The translations under genes were made by a program, and so were the position numbers. This document shows, one piece after another, positions 44,178 to 52,549 of a stretch of DNA of 64,000 nt. The notes beneath the pieces are model-generated. The model made no database searches and had not been told where the DNA came from. It saw nothing but the letters and a program-made list of their open reading frames with translations. Source of the stretch: Acetivibrio saccincola (lineage in GTDB: Bacteria; Bacillota; Clostridia; Acetivibrionales; Acetivibrionaceae); assembly GCF_002844395.1 (NCBI RefSeq), contig NZ_CP025197.1, forward strand, positions 2,170,001 through 2,234,000, read 5' to 3'. The number at the start of each line of letters is the position of its first letter. Position 1 is the first letter of the stretch.

Positions 44178-46877
44178 TCATGCTTTTATAACATTTTCGT
44201 AACTTCCTCTGTATACACCCCTTGTATCTACTATTAGTTTACTATGCCTTAATATAAAATCAAAATCAAATGCATCATGGTCTGTACTTATAAGGACACA
44301 GTCCATTTTTTCTAAGTTTTCTGCCGTTATTTCTATAGATTCTAAGTCAAAAAAACATTTCCTCTTTTTTGGAAACTTTTTAATATATGGGTCACTGAAA
44401 AAAACATTGGCACCTTTAGACTTTAATATCTTTATTAATTCTACAGATGGCGATTCCCTTGTATCGTCTATATTTTTTTTATATGAAAGTCCTAAAACCA
44501 ATATATTAGAATTCTTCAAAGACTTTTCACTATTATTCAAACCTTCAACTACTTTATCAACAACCCAGAAAGGCATCATAGTATTAACTTCCCCCGCCAA
44601 TTCAATAAACTTTGTACAAATTCCATACTCCTTTGCTTTCCATGTAAGATAAAAAGGATCAATTGGAATACAGTGACCGCCAAGTCCGGGTCCTGGATAA
44701 AAAGGTGTAAAACCAAAAGGCTTTGTAGAGGCGGCCTTTATCACTTCCCAAATATCTATACCCATTTTATCGGCTACAATTTTCATTTCATTAACAAGTC
44801 CTATATTTACTGCTCTATAAATATTTTCTAATAATTTTGTCAATTCTGCAGCCTTAAGGGAATTTACCGGTACTACCTCTTCAATTACGCTTTCATATAG
44901 GCTGACTCCAATTTCTAAACATGTTTTTGTAGCCCCTCCTACAACCTTTGGAACAGTTTTTGTTGTAAAATTCAAATTCCCCGGATCCTCCCTTTCAGGA
45001 GAATATACTACAAAAAAGTCTTTGCCGATTTTAAAGCCTCTCTTTTCTATCTTTGGAATAATTTCTTCCTCTGTTGTACCAGGATAAGTGGTGCTTTCTA
45101 AACTTATTAACTGTCCCTTTTTTAAAAATGGCAATATACCGTTCACTGAATTTATAACAAAAGACAAATCGGGTTCCCTGTATTTATTAAGTGGTGTAGG
45201 AAGACAAAGTATTATAGCATCTAAATTTTCTACTTTTGACAAATCGGAAGTTGCAAAAAGGCGGCCATTTTCTACACTGTTTTTAACCCTGCTGTCATGT
45301 ATATGCTTTATATAACTTACTTTTTCTTCATTTATTTTTACAATCTTTTTTTCATCTTTATCAAATCCAATTACTCTATACCCTGATTCTGCAAAAGTCA
45401 GTGCAAGGGGAAGTCCTACATAACCTAGCCCGATAATGCCTATTATGGCTTTTTTCTCTTTAATTTTATTCTTAATAGATTCTAAAAACTTCTTATGGTG
45501 AATTAATTCATTAAAAACATCAGCAAGTTTTTTTGTAAGGTTTTTTCTCTCAAACTTTATAATATCTTCATTTATTTTGTAGTCTTTTAATATACAAGCA
45601 TTTAATTTATCTTCTTGCCATTTTTCATATATTTCTAATATGTAACTTTCCATGCCTTCATAATCACTAAAATCAAAATTCTTTCCCCTACCTGTCTCTG
45701 TGAGCAGTTCTTCTGTAACACTTCCTTTAGGAGACAAACCCATTATTGGCTTACACAACCTCAAGTACTCAAAAACTTTCCCTGCATGAACGGTTTTCCA
45801 TTTTTCCTCCTCGCCTATTATCAGCAATAACAAATCAGCATTACTTGCCTTTTTAAGACTTTCCTTATGACTTAAATAGCCGCTAAACTGAATGCATTCT
45901 TCTAATCCCCGCTCCTTAATATACGCTTTGTATTCTTCATCTTTATCCGTGTAAGCAAAATAAACAACTATTTTATCTTTAGATATTTTATTTCCATCAA
46001 CCAAATTTTTTATAACATTTATAAAAGGTATTGGAGAACGGTTTCCATACAAGACACCATTATGTATTATGGTAAATCTTTTATTTTGATCTTTTTCATT
46101 GTCTTTATTATTGCTTTTATTTTTTCCCAATGATATTTCTTTAAAATCTTCTTCATCATAACCATTAGTTATTGTAACTACCTTATCATCTTTTAAGTTA
46201 AATATTTTTTTGTAATTAGAAGCAGCACCATCGGTAGTTGTTATAATTTTATCTGCAAATTCCACAATTTTCTTTTCCATTTCCCGCAATACAATATAAA
46301 CTATATTTTTTTTATTTGGTTTAATCATAGGATTATTTGTCCACTCATCCCTGAAATCAGCTACCCAGGGTTTATTATATTCTTTCTTTAAATAGTATCC
46401 TATAATATGATCTGAATAGGGTCCTGATGTTGAATAAATCAAATCTATTTCATCAAAATTACAATATTTGTGAATCTCCTTTATAACTTCATTTGCCCAC
46501 GGTATATGAACATCGGGAAGAAGCAGCCAGTTTAAATTTATAAGCTTGTATTTATTTATAATTGAAATATATTCATTTAAAATATTTACAGGTACTATTT
46601 TTGAATAGACATTGAAAAGCTCATTTACATAAAAATCATCAATTATACCAGGTCTGTTTATCCGTATAATTTCTATTCCTTCGGGAATATCTGAAAAAAG
46701 TGTTTCATCAAAAAAAGCTGCTTTAGTATCACCTACCGTAACTACAACCGGCTCCCAGCCATAATTTCTTAAATATTTGATAAATTTTAAGCTTCTTTGC
46801 ACTCCGGATCCACTAATAGGTGGAAACACATATGCTATAAAAAGGACTTTTTTTCTTTTTACACACTCACCACTCAT
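44178..46877 (-). CDS. Fusion of a GT4-type glycosyltransferase and a UDP-N-acetylhexosamine 6-dehydrogenase
   Basis: The 899-residue protein joins two enzymes in one frame. Residues about 1-460 are a GT-B/GT4 transferase: FIAYVFPPISGSGVQRSLKF, the linker-side NGVLYGNRSPIPFI and KVFEYLRLCKPIMGLSP. From about 470 a complete nucleotide-sugar dehydrogenase follows: GIIGLGYVGLPLALTF (NAD site, about 475), STTYPGTTEEEI, the central SLKAAELTKLLENIYRAVNI, catalytic Cys in GLGGHCIPIDP (about 735) and GLSYKKNIDDTRESPS. It looks like a WbpA/WecC-type enzyme that oxidises UDP-GlcNAc or UDP-ManNAc to the uronic acid. I know of no common fusion of this kind. The start overlaps the stop of the GT2-TPR gene by four bases. 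A single enzyme making and transferring an amino-uronic acid is an attractive but unproven idea. Confidence 0.85.
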   Translation of the reverse strand: MSGECVKRKKVLFIAYVFPPISGSGVQRSLKFIKYLRNYGWEPVVVTVGDTKAAFFDETLFSDIPEGIEIIRINRPGIIDDFYVNELFNVYSKIVPVNILNEYISIINKYKLINLNWLLLPDVHIPWANEVIKEIHKYCNFDEIDLIYSTSGPYSDHIIGYYLKKEYNKPWVADFRDEWTNNPMIKPNKKNIVYIVLREMEKKIVEFADKIITTTDGAASNYKKIFNLKDDKVVTITNGYDEEDFKEISLGKNKSNNKDNEKDQNKRFTIIHNGVLYGNRSPIPFINVIKNLVDGNKISKDKIVVYFAYTDKDEEYKAYIKERGLEECIQFSGYLSHKESLKKASNADLLLLIIGEEEKWKTVHAGKVFEYLRLCKPIMGLSPKGSVTEELLTETGRGKNFDFSDYEGMESYILEIYEKWQEDKLNACILKDYKINEDIIKFERKNLTKKLADVFNELIHHKKFLESIKNKIKEKKAIIGIIGLGYVGLPLALTFAESGYRVIGFDKDEKKIVKINEEKVSYIKHIHDSRVKNSVENGRLFATSDLSKVENLDAIILCLPTPLNKYREPDLSFVINSVNGILPFLKKGQLISLESTTYPGTTEEEIIPKIEKRGFKIGKDFFVVYSPEREDPGNLNFTTKTVPKVVGGATKTCLEIGVSLYESVIEEVVPVNSLKAAELTKLLENIYRAVNIGLVNEMKIVADKMGIDIWEVIKAASTKPFGFTPFYPGPGLGGHCIPIDPFYLTWKAKEYGICTKFIELAGEVNTMMPFWVVDKVVEGLNNSEKSLKNSNILVLGLSYKKNIDDTRESPSVELIKILKSKGANVFFSDPYIKKFPKKRKCFFDLESIEITAENLEKMDCVLISTDHDAFDFDFILRHSKLIVDTRGVYRGSYENVIKA

Positions 46878-47959
46878 TTTATCACCACTTTTTTCAAAAT
46901 ATCTTCGAAAAACTTTTTATTATGCATAACCAATTTATCACCTGGTCTTATTTTTTCCGCTATACTATTATATTTAATTGCCTCTTTTATGTTACCTGTT
47001 TTAAAATAACAATAACAAAGTTCTATACACGGTATATAATCATAAAAATCATGCAATATTGAACCCCAGCTTATTTTGGGTTTTTCAATGTTGTATGCCA
47101 ATTTAAACCAAAAAATTGCATTGGCATAATCCTTTTGTTCTTTAAAATAAAAACCTATCATACAGCATATTTCTGCTCTGGGGGCACCATGCTCAAAACT
47201 TCTCAAAAGGCTTTTTAATGCTTTTTTGTTTTCTTCTCTTTTTTTATAGATATTGTACAAATCGATACATGCATCTACATAATTTGAAAGTAAACCACCT
47301 TCTTTATCTAAAAATTTCTTATAATATTTAATGGCTTCGTCACTTCTACCATTTTTGTGCAATTCCCTGGCATAATAAAATAACTCCCTGTGACTTAATT
47401 TTTTTCCCTTCTTTATTAATTTCTCAAATATATCTAAATTTCTGGAAGTTGGTACTTTCTTTTTTTTGTGAGTAACAGCAATGTCTGAAGTAACAATTTT
47501 CCCTTTTACTTCTATGCATTCATGTACATTTCCTATCCATTTAAATCCCTTTGATCTTTTTAAAAGTCTTTCCCTATAATAGGTACAAACAGGGCTTCCA
47601 TCTTCTTTTACGCCAAGGTTATACTTCATCATAACCACATCAACGGAAGGGGAAAGATTTTCTTTTAAATTTTTTAACTTTATAATATCTTCCGGAAGTA
47701 AAACATCGTCTGCATCCAGCCACATAATGTAATCCTTTGTGGCTTTAGAAAAGGAATAATTTCTTGCTGCTGAAAAATCATCAATCCATTCAAAATTGTA
47801 AATATTGGATGTATAAGCTGATACAATTTCCTTTGTCCTGTCAGTTGAGCCAGTATCCACAATAATTATTTCATCCACAATGTCCTTTACACAGTCAAGA
47901 CACCTTCCAATAACATCCTCTTCATTTTTTACAATCATGCACAAACTGATTGTAATCAT
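46874..47959 (-). CDS. GT2 glycosyltransferase with TPR-like repeats
   Basis: The N-terminal domain (about 1-220) is an intact GT2 enzyme: CMIVKNEEDVIGRCLDCV, VDTGSTDRTKEIV and the DXD-type WLDADDVLLPED. The region from about 220 to 345 has TPR-like helices (NGRSDEAIKYYKKFLDK, GNIKEAIKYNSIAEK). Proteins of this type glycosylate surface or spore proteins in many clostridia. It overlaps the fusion gene downstream and lies 215 bases downstream of the repeat protein gene, which makes the repeat protein a candidate substrate. Compared with it, the related protein at 18221-19498 has lost all catalytic residues. Confidence 0.88.
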   Translation of the reverse strand: MITISLCMIVKNEEDVIGRCLDCVKDIVDEIIIVDTGSTDRTKEIVSAYTSNIYNFEWIDDFSAARNYSFSKATKDYIMWLDADDVLLPEDIIKLKNLKENLSPSVDVVMMKYNLGVKEDGSPVCTYYRERLLKRSKGFKWIGNVHECIEVKGKIVTSDIAVTHKKKKVPTSRNLDIFEKLIKKGKKLSHRELFYYARELHKNGRSDEAIKYYKKFLDKEGGLLSNYVDACIDLYNIYKKREENKKALKSLLRSFEHGAPRAEICCMIGFYFKEQKDYANAIFWFKLAYNIEKPKISWGSILHDFYDYIPCIELCYCYFKTGNIKEAIKYNSIAEKIRPGDKLVMHNKKFFEDILKKVVIK

Positions 47960-48085
47960 AAAACCACTCCAATAAATTCAAAATATTTAATTCTCTACAT
48001 AATACCAATATATGTTGTATCATTAAACTTGTGATTATAACACCTAAATGTAAAAAACAATCTTATTTTTTTAAATATTTTTATA

Positions 48086-48121
48086 CAAAAATAAGCCCAT
48101 TTCTTTAAAAGAAATGGACCC
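48086..48121 (-). terminator. Terminator after the repeat protein gene
   Basis: CCATTTCTTT and AAAGAAATGG arms form a hairpin, followed on the minus strand by a T-rich tract (GGGCTTATTTTTG). Confidence 0.75.
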
Positions 48122-48174
48122 ATAATAAACTAATTTCCTGTAAAAAGCTATATTCCTGTGATAAATTACATTTA

Positions 48175-49731
48175 TTATGGTGTTAATAATGGCGAAAGAT
48201 TCTGGTTGCTAAATATATTTGAAGGAATAAAGGTGGATGGAGCCAGATCAGCATTTTCATCTTCTGTTCTAGCACCTACCCAGCCATAAACCCCATCAAC
48301 CAGTCCTTGAAACTGAATTTCAACTCGTGCCGTATCCGGGTCAGAAGCATCTACAGAAAATACAGTCGTTGCCGTTTCATCAGCAGGTATGGTTAAAGTA
48401 TCACTAGTAGTATCAACTATTCCTCCAGCGGCATCAAAGACAAACCGGGTAACTGTTACTTCCACTTCTTCTGCAGTTCTGTTCAGTACATTTACAAGGA
48501 CACTGTTAGCAGTGGTATCTACTACAAATGCTCCTGTTGTAAAATTTTCACCGCCGGCTAGAGTATCAAGTATCTGGACTATCTCAGTTTTTATTTCTTC
48601 CAAGCCAAAGGTTGGGCTTAGTAATGCCGCTTCTATCGCTGCTACTTCTGTTTTTATTTCTGCTAAACCAAAGGTCGGGCTTAACACTGCTGCCTCTATT
48701 GCTGCTACTTCTGTCTTTATCTCTGCCAAGCCAAAGGTCGCACTTAGCACTGCCGCCTCTATTGCTGCTACTTCTGTTTTTATCTCCTCTAAGCCAAAGG
48801 TCGCACTTAACACTGCCGCCTCTATTGCTGCTACTTCTGTCTTTATCTCTGCTAAACCAAAGGTTGGGCTTAGTAATGCCGCCTCTATTGCTGCTACTTC
48901 TGTTTTTATCTCTGCCAAGCCATAGGTTGGACTTAATACTGCCTCTTCTATTACTGCTACTTCTGTCTTTATCTCTGCTAAACCAAAGGTTGGGCTTAAC
49001 ACTGCCTCCTCTATCGCTGCTACTTCTGTTTTTATCTCTGCCAAGCCAAAGGTCGCACTTAGCACTGCCTCCTCTATTGCTGCTACTTCTGTTTTTATCT
49101 CCTCTAAACCAAAGGTTGGACTTAACACTGCTGCTGCTATGGCACCTACATTAAAAGTCGCACCTAGTAATACTTCCTCTATCGCAGCAACTTCTGACTT
49201 TATTTCTGCCAGACCAAAAGTCGGACTTAATATTGCCTCTTCTATTATCGCTATTTCTGTCTTTATTTCTTCTAAACCAAAAGTTGGACTTAACACTGCT
49301 GCTGCTATGGCACCTACATTAAAAGTCGCACCTAGTAATACTTCCTCTATCGCAGCAACTTCTGACTTTATTTCTGCCAGACCAAAAGTCGGACTTAATA
49401 TTGCCTCTTCTATTATCGCTATTTCTGTCTTTATTTCTTCTAAACCAAATGTTGGACTTAGCACCGCTTCCTCTATGTCTGATACTTCTTCTTTTATTTC
49501 CTTCAATCCATATTTAGAGCTAGTGAGCAACTTCAAAATTTTCTCTGTGTTCTTCAAATTTTCCTTTTGCTGCTCAAGTATAGAACAAATATAATTAATA
49601 ATATCTTTGTCACACTTCTTATCTTTTTTGTACTTTGGGTTACACTTTTCACATTTACCACAGCCATCTACTGACATTTCAGTCCAAAAATTACGATGGC
49701 TATTTGATTTGTCAGACTTATTTTTGTCCAT
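48175..49731 (-). CDS. Tandem-repeat protein with Cys-rich head and beta C-terminal domain
   Basis: The head (1-45) has a Cys pattern CGKCEKCNPKYKKDKKC. From about 71 to 392 there are about 14 copies of a 21-residue unit, SPTFGLAEIKTEVAAIEEAV plus L, and two shortened 14-residue units (GATFNVGAIAAAVL). Each unit would give one turn and a short amphipathic helix, so the region may form a rod or solenoid. The last 125 residues resemble a beta-sandwich (VLVNVLNRTAEEVEVTVTRF). No signal peptide, as in spore coat and exosporium proteins made in the mother cell. A GGAGGTGG ribosome site and a sigma-K-like promoter precede it. Function unknown; a spore surface filament is my inference. Confidence 0.85.
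   Translation of the reverse strand: MDKNKSDKSNSHRNFWTEMSVDGCGKCEKCNPKYKKDKKCDKDIINYICSILEQQKENLKNTEKILKLLTSSKYGLKEIKEEVSDIEEAVLSPTFGLEEIKTEIAIIEEAILSPTFGLAEIKSEVAAIEEVLLGATFNVGAIAAAVLSPTFGLEEIKTEIAIIEEAILSPTFGLAEIKSEVAAIEEVLLGATFNVGAIAAAVLSPTFGLEEIKTEVAAIEEAVLSATFGLAEIKTEVAAIEEAVLSPTFGLAEIKTEVAVIEEAVLSPTYGLAEIKTEVAAIEAALLSPTFGLAEIKTEVAAIEAAVLSATFGLEEIKTEVAAIEAAVLSATFGLAEIKTEVAAIEAAVLSPTFGLAEIKTEVAAIEAALLSPTFGLEEIKTEIVQILDTLAGGENFTTGAFVVDTTANSVLVNVLNRTAEEVEVTVTRFVFDAAGGIVDTTSDTLTIPADETATTVFSVDASDPDTARVEIQFQGLVDGVYGWVGARTEDENADLAPSTFIPSNIFSNQNLSPLLTP
48556..49521 (-). repeat. 63-bp coding tandem repeats with a 168-bp exact-looking duplication
   Basis: About fourteen 63-bp units encode the 21-residue repeat. 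Two consecutive 168-bp blocks, 49139-49306 and 49307-49474, are near-identical at the DNA level and point to a recent tandem duplication. Confidence 0.9.
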
Positions 49732-49771
49732 AAAATATCCACCTCCGCAAACACAAACTAGTATCTATTAC

Positions 49772-49799
49772 TATATTATGTTATGTAAACTCTATGTGT
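49772..49799 (-). promoter_or_regulatory. Sigma-K-like promoter of the repeat protein gene
   Basis: On the minus strand AC (49799-49798), 17 bases, then CATAATATA (49780-49772), an exact AC-N17-CATANNNTA. The start codon follows 40 bases later. Confidence 0.5.
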
Positions 49800-49865
49800 T
49801 ACTGTATTATAAAATTTTCACAGCAATATAATAGCAACATATTTGTATAAAAAAAGTACGCAAAA

Positions 49866-49901
49866 ACAGAAAAAGCCACATTAACTAAAAAGCTATGTGG
49901 C
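49866..49901 (-). terminator. Terminator after ylzJ
   Basis: GCCACAT and ATGTGGC arms (49875-49881, 49895-49901) are followed by TTTTTCTGTTTTT on the minus strand. Confidence 0.8.
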
Positions 49902-50003
49902 AATTGATGAAACATGGTTTTAATATTCTTGCTGCTAATATGGTGCTAATAAATTATATAAGGGTAACTTGTCAATTCAATACCATTAATTTCTAAATTT
50001 ATT

Positions 50004-50219
50004 CTACTGTTCAATAATAGTTCCAGGGGTGAGATTTGGATTTAAATATGCCTTTGGTGAAGTGCTTATTACTCTATCAATTTTATACTTGTTATTTGAC
50101 AAAGGGATTGCTATTATTTTTTCTCCTAAATATTCCAGTTCAACATATCTTTTCTCATTAACCTGATTGCCAAAATTACCAAATACAAATTCAACCGGCA
50201 CTATGGAATATAAGATCAT
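50004..50219 (-). CDS. ylzJ: YlzJ-like protein
   Basis: A 71-residue protein with the YlzJ-type start [13 protein letters not shown] and the later [16 protein letters not shown]. Function unknown. The start overlaps the tepA stop by four bases, the same pair as in Bacillus and many clostridia. In those genomes the DNA translocase gene spoIIIE/ftsK often follows; here a terminator and the repeat protein follow instead. Confidence 0.8.
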   Translation of the reverse strand: MILYSIVPVEFVFGNFGNQVNEKRYVELEYLGEKIIAIPLSNNKYKIDRVISTSPKAYLNPNLTPGTIIEQ

Positions 50220-50956
50220 TGCAAGTCCCCCTTGTATCTAGGCAGTTTACCGCTTTTGTGAAGTTCAATTAATTCATACAACTTTTCCAATGCATTAAAA
50301 AGACCGCCAGTCTCATTAATTATTCCTTTTTTAACAGCTTCGTCCCCAAAAAGAATAGTTCCAACATCATTGGCAAGTTCCCCTGTCTTAAGCATTAATT
50401 CCCTGAAATCCTCCTGGGATATATTTGAGTTTTTTGAAACAAATTTTACAACTCTTTCCTGCATTTTATCAAAGTATTCATAAGTCTGGGGAACACCAAT
50501 AACCATCCCGGATAACCGTATAGGGTGGATGGTCATTGTAGCTGAAGGTGCTATAAATGAATACTTTGTAGCAACCGCCATAGGAACCCCTATACTATGT
50601 CCTCCTCCTAATACCAGAGAAACACTTGGTTTTGACATACTGGCAATCATTTCAGCTATGGCAAGACCTGCTTCCACATCCCCGCCAACGGTATTTAAAA
50701 TAAGCATAAGACCGTCTATTTCTTCACTTTCTTCAATTGCAATTAATTGTGGTATTACATGTTCGTATTTTGTTGTCTTATTTTGTGGAGGCAAAACAAC
50801 ATGTCCCTCAATCTGGCCTATAACAGTAAGACAGTGTATATTTCCTCTGGAGTTTGAAATACTAGACTTTCCAAACTCCTTAATTTCTTTTATTTCCATA
50901 TTCTTTTGATTTTCCATGGCTTTTTCTTCTACTTTTGAAGTTATACTAAAGCTCAT
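50216..50956 (-). CDS. tepA: ClpP-like serine protease TepA (translocation-enhancing protein)
   Basis: A ClpP/crotonase-fold protein with nucleophile Ser in [11 protein letters not shown], His in [11 protein letters not shown] and the strand [20 protein letters not shown]. The N-terminus lacks a signal peptide, so it acts in the cytoplasm. In Bacillus subtilis it aids protein export and degrades small acid-soluble spore proteins at germination. The ATG at 50954-50956 is preferred because AAAAGGA is seven bases upstream; an ATG seven codons earlier (50977) is possible. Followed by ylzJ with a four-base overlap. Confidence 0.88.
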   Translation of the reverse strand: MSFSITSKVEEKAMENQKNMEIKEIKEFGKSSISNSRGNIHCLTVIGQIEGHVVLPPQNKTTKYEHVIPQLIAIEESEEIDGLMLILNTVGGDVEAGLAIAEMIASMSKPSVSLVLGGGHSIGVPMAVATKYSFIAPSATMTIHPIRLSGMVIGVPQTYEYFDKMQERVVKFVSKNSNISQEDFRELMLKTGELANDVGTILFGDEAVKKGIINETGGLFNALEKLYELIELHKSGKLPRYKGDLQ

Positions 50957-51092
50957 ATTATTTTCCTTTTGCAACATACCACTTCCCGAATATTTATAAT
51001 AATTTATATAACCGTTAGATTATAAAAGAATCTCTAGATAGTATTAGCATTTTAAAATACATTTATTCTCTTTAAAAATATGCTACAAGCAT

Positions 51093-51126
51093 TAAAAAAA
51101 ACCCCATGATTACATGAGGTTTTTTT
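51093..51126. terminator. Bidirectional-type terminator at the end of the pilus operon
   Basis: ACCCCATG and CATGAGGT arms form a short stem with A run before and T run after (51120-51126). It follows the lipoprotein gene on the minus strand. Confidence 0.85.
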
Positions 51127-51136
51127 ATAGTTTTAA

Positions 51137-52507
51137 TTAATTAATTTTCAAAAATTCATCAAGTTTTATACTGCTTACAGCTAAATTGCGTTCATTATTA
51201 TAATCGAGTCTTACCACATAATCATAACTATAGATATCTTCTCCTTCTATTACTCCACTTGACTTTAATGTCTCACTTGCTATTATTCCGGTTGCACTTT
51301 CCCCAATAGCACTAGCCTTAACAAAATACACTTTATTGTTTTTAGAATATCCCGGATGCACAGTTACATTTATATTTTCATATCCTGTCAACCTTAACAA
51401 ACCAGCTTGCAATGGAAAAGCCAGTATACTAAATCTATCCTTATATGTCTCTTCTTCAAGAATGTATAAATTTGTATTTATTCCAACAGTCTCTAAAAAT
51501 CTTTCAAATCTGCCAAGGCTAACTTCCCATTCATTTCTCAACAAAGCCATTCTTTCTCTATCCAATTTTAACAAGTCATTAAAGAAGTCTTGTATAACTT
51601 TTTGCTCTTGCTGAAATATATTATTCTCATCCTGAATATTTACATCAAGGTATGGTAATCTGTCAATAAACTCATTATTTAGTATAAACTTTCTGTTTTT
51701 AAAACTTGGCTTATACGCAACTTCTTTTTGAGTCAACACTTTATAAGCATTGCCTTCTCTCACAATTTCAACATCGTATTTTAACTGGACTTTTATTTCA
51801 TCAAAATTTAGTTTTTCTTCTATTTCACGAATTTTTTGCCTTATATTATTCCTTTCCGAATAATCTTTTTCAGCTACTAGTTTATCCAACAACTCTTTTC
51901 TGTTATTTAATAACTGTTTTTCATCATTTCCTATATCTTCTTCACCAAACTCACTTTTTTGGCTGAATATCAATGTGTTTTCATCCTGCTCATAATATTT
52001 ATAAAAAAGATTAATAGGTAATCCTGTTGCTTTAACATCTACTTTTACATAGTATAGGAAAGAATCTCCTGTTTTACCTATGTATGATGCATCTATCATT
52101 GGATTTCCACCATTATCTCTCATCACCTTATAATCTAACATGGCAAGACCACCAAACTCAACAATCCTTGGAAAATGAATACCTACTTCAGGGTTGCCGT
52201 CACCTTCTTCTAATGTCCTGGTAGCTATATGTTTTGCTAAACTATTTGGATCATTTGGGTCGTTTGGTATAGAACCCTCTATGAAATTTTTAGTATATTC
52301 TTCTGCACTTTTACTAAACAAATCTACAAAATAATTCTTTATAAACTCTTGAGCCGCCCTGTCTTCCTCAATACTTGTCTCAGGAGATTCTATTCTTGGT
52401 ATAGGATCAGGCTCTTCTATATCCTTTTCAAAAAGACTACAACCTACCCCCGACACAGTAACGGCTAAAAGTGTTGAAAGAGTCAATAATTTAAGTTTTT
52501 TATTCAT
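51137..52507 (-). CDS. Lipoprotein of unknown function linked to the pilus operon
   Basis: The N-terminal lipobox (LLAVTVSGVGC, Cys about residue 23) predicts a membrane-anchored lipoprotein. The mature protein is about 430 residues, rich in charged residues and beta/alpha mixed. It has a coiled-coil-like stretch around 195-230 (LLNNRKELLDKLVAEKDYSE). No family recognised. The start at 52505-52507 is supported by GGTGGAG; an ATG six codons earlier overlaps it. The gene starts 43 bases after the PilX-like gene and is followed by the operon terminator, so it probably works with the pilus system, for example in pilus passage through the wall. Confidence 0.75.
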   Translation of the reverse strand: MNKKLKLLTLSTLLAVTVSGVGCSLFEKDIEEPDPIPRIESPETSIEEDRAAQEFIKNYFVDLFSKSAEEYTKNFIEGSIPNDPNDPNSLAKHIATRTLEEGDGNPEVGIHFPRIVEFGGLAMLDYKVMRDNGGNPMIDASYIGKTGDSFLYYVKVDVKATGLPINLFYKYYEQDENTLIFSQKSEFGEEDIGNDEKQLLNNRKELLDKLVAEKDYSERNNIRQKIREIEEKLNFDEIKVQLKYDVEIVREGNAYKVLTQKEVAYKPSFKNRKFILNNEFIDRLPYLDVNIQDENNIFQQEQKVIQDFFNDLLKLDRERMALLRNEWEVSLGRFERFLETVGINTNLYILEEETYKDRFSILAFPLQAGLLRLTGYENINVTVHPGYSKNNKVYFVKASAIGESATGIIASETLKSSGVIEGEDIYSYDYVVRLDYNNERNLAVSSIKLDEFLKIN

Positions 52508-52549
52508 TAGCTCCACCCCATACATAATTTTTAGAAATATTTATTATAC

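Noticed and set aside
48389-49594. Long plus-strand open frames opposite the repeat protein
   Set aside because: They are made of Leu- or Ser-rich repeats that mirror the 63-bp coding repeats on the minus strand. They lack ribosome sites, and the minus frame has a coherent protein.
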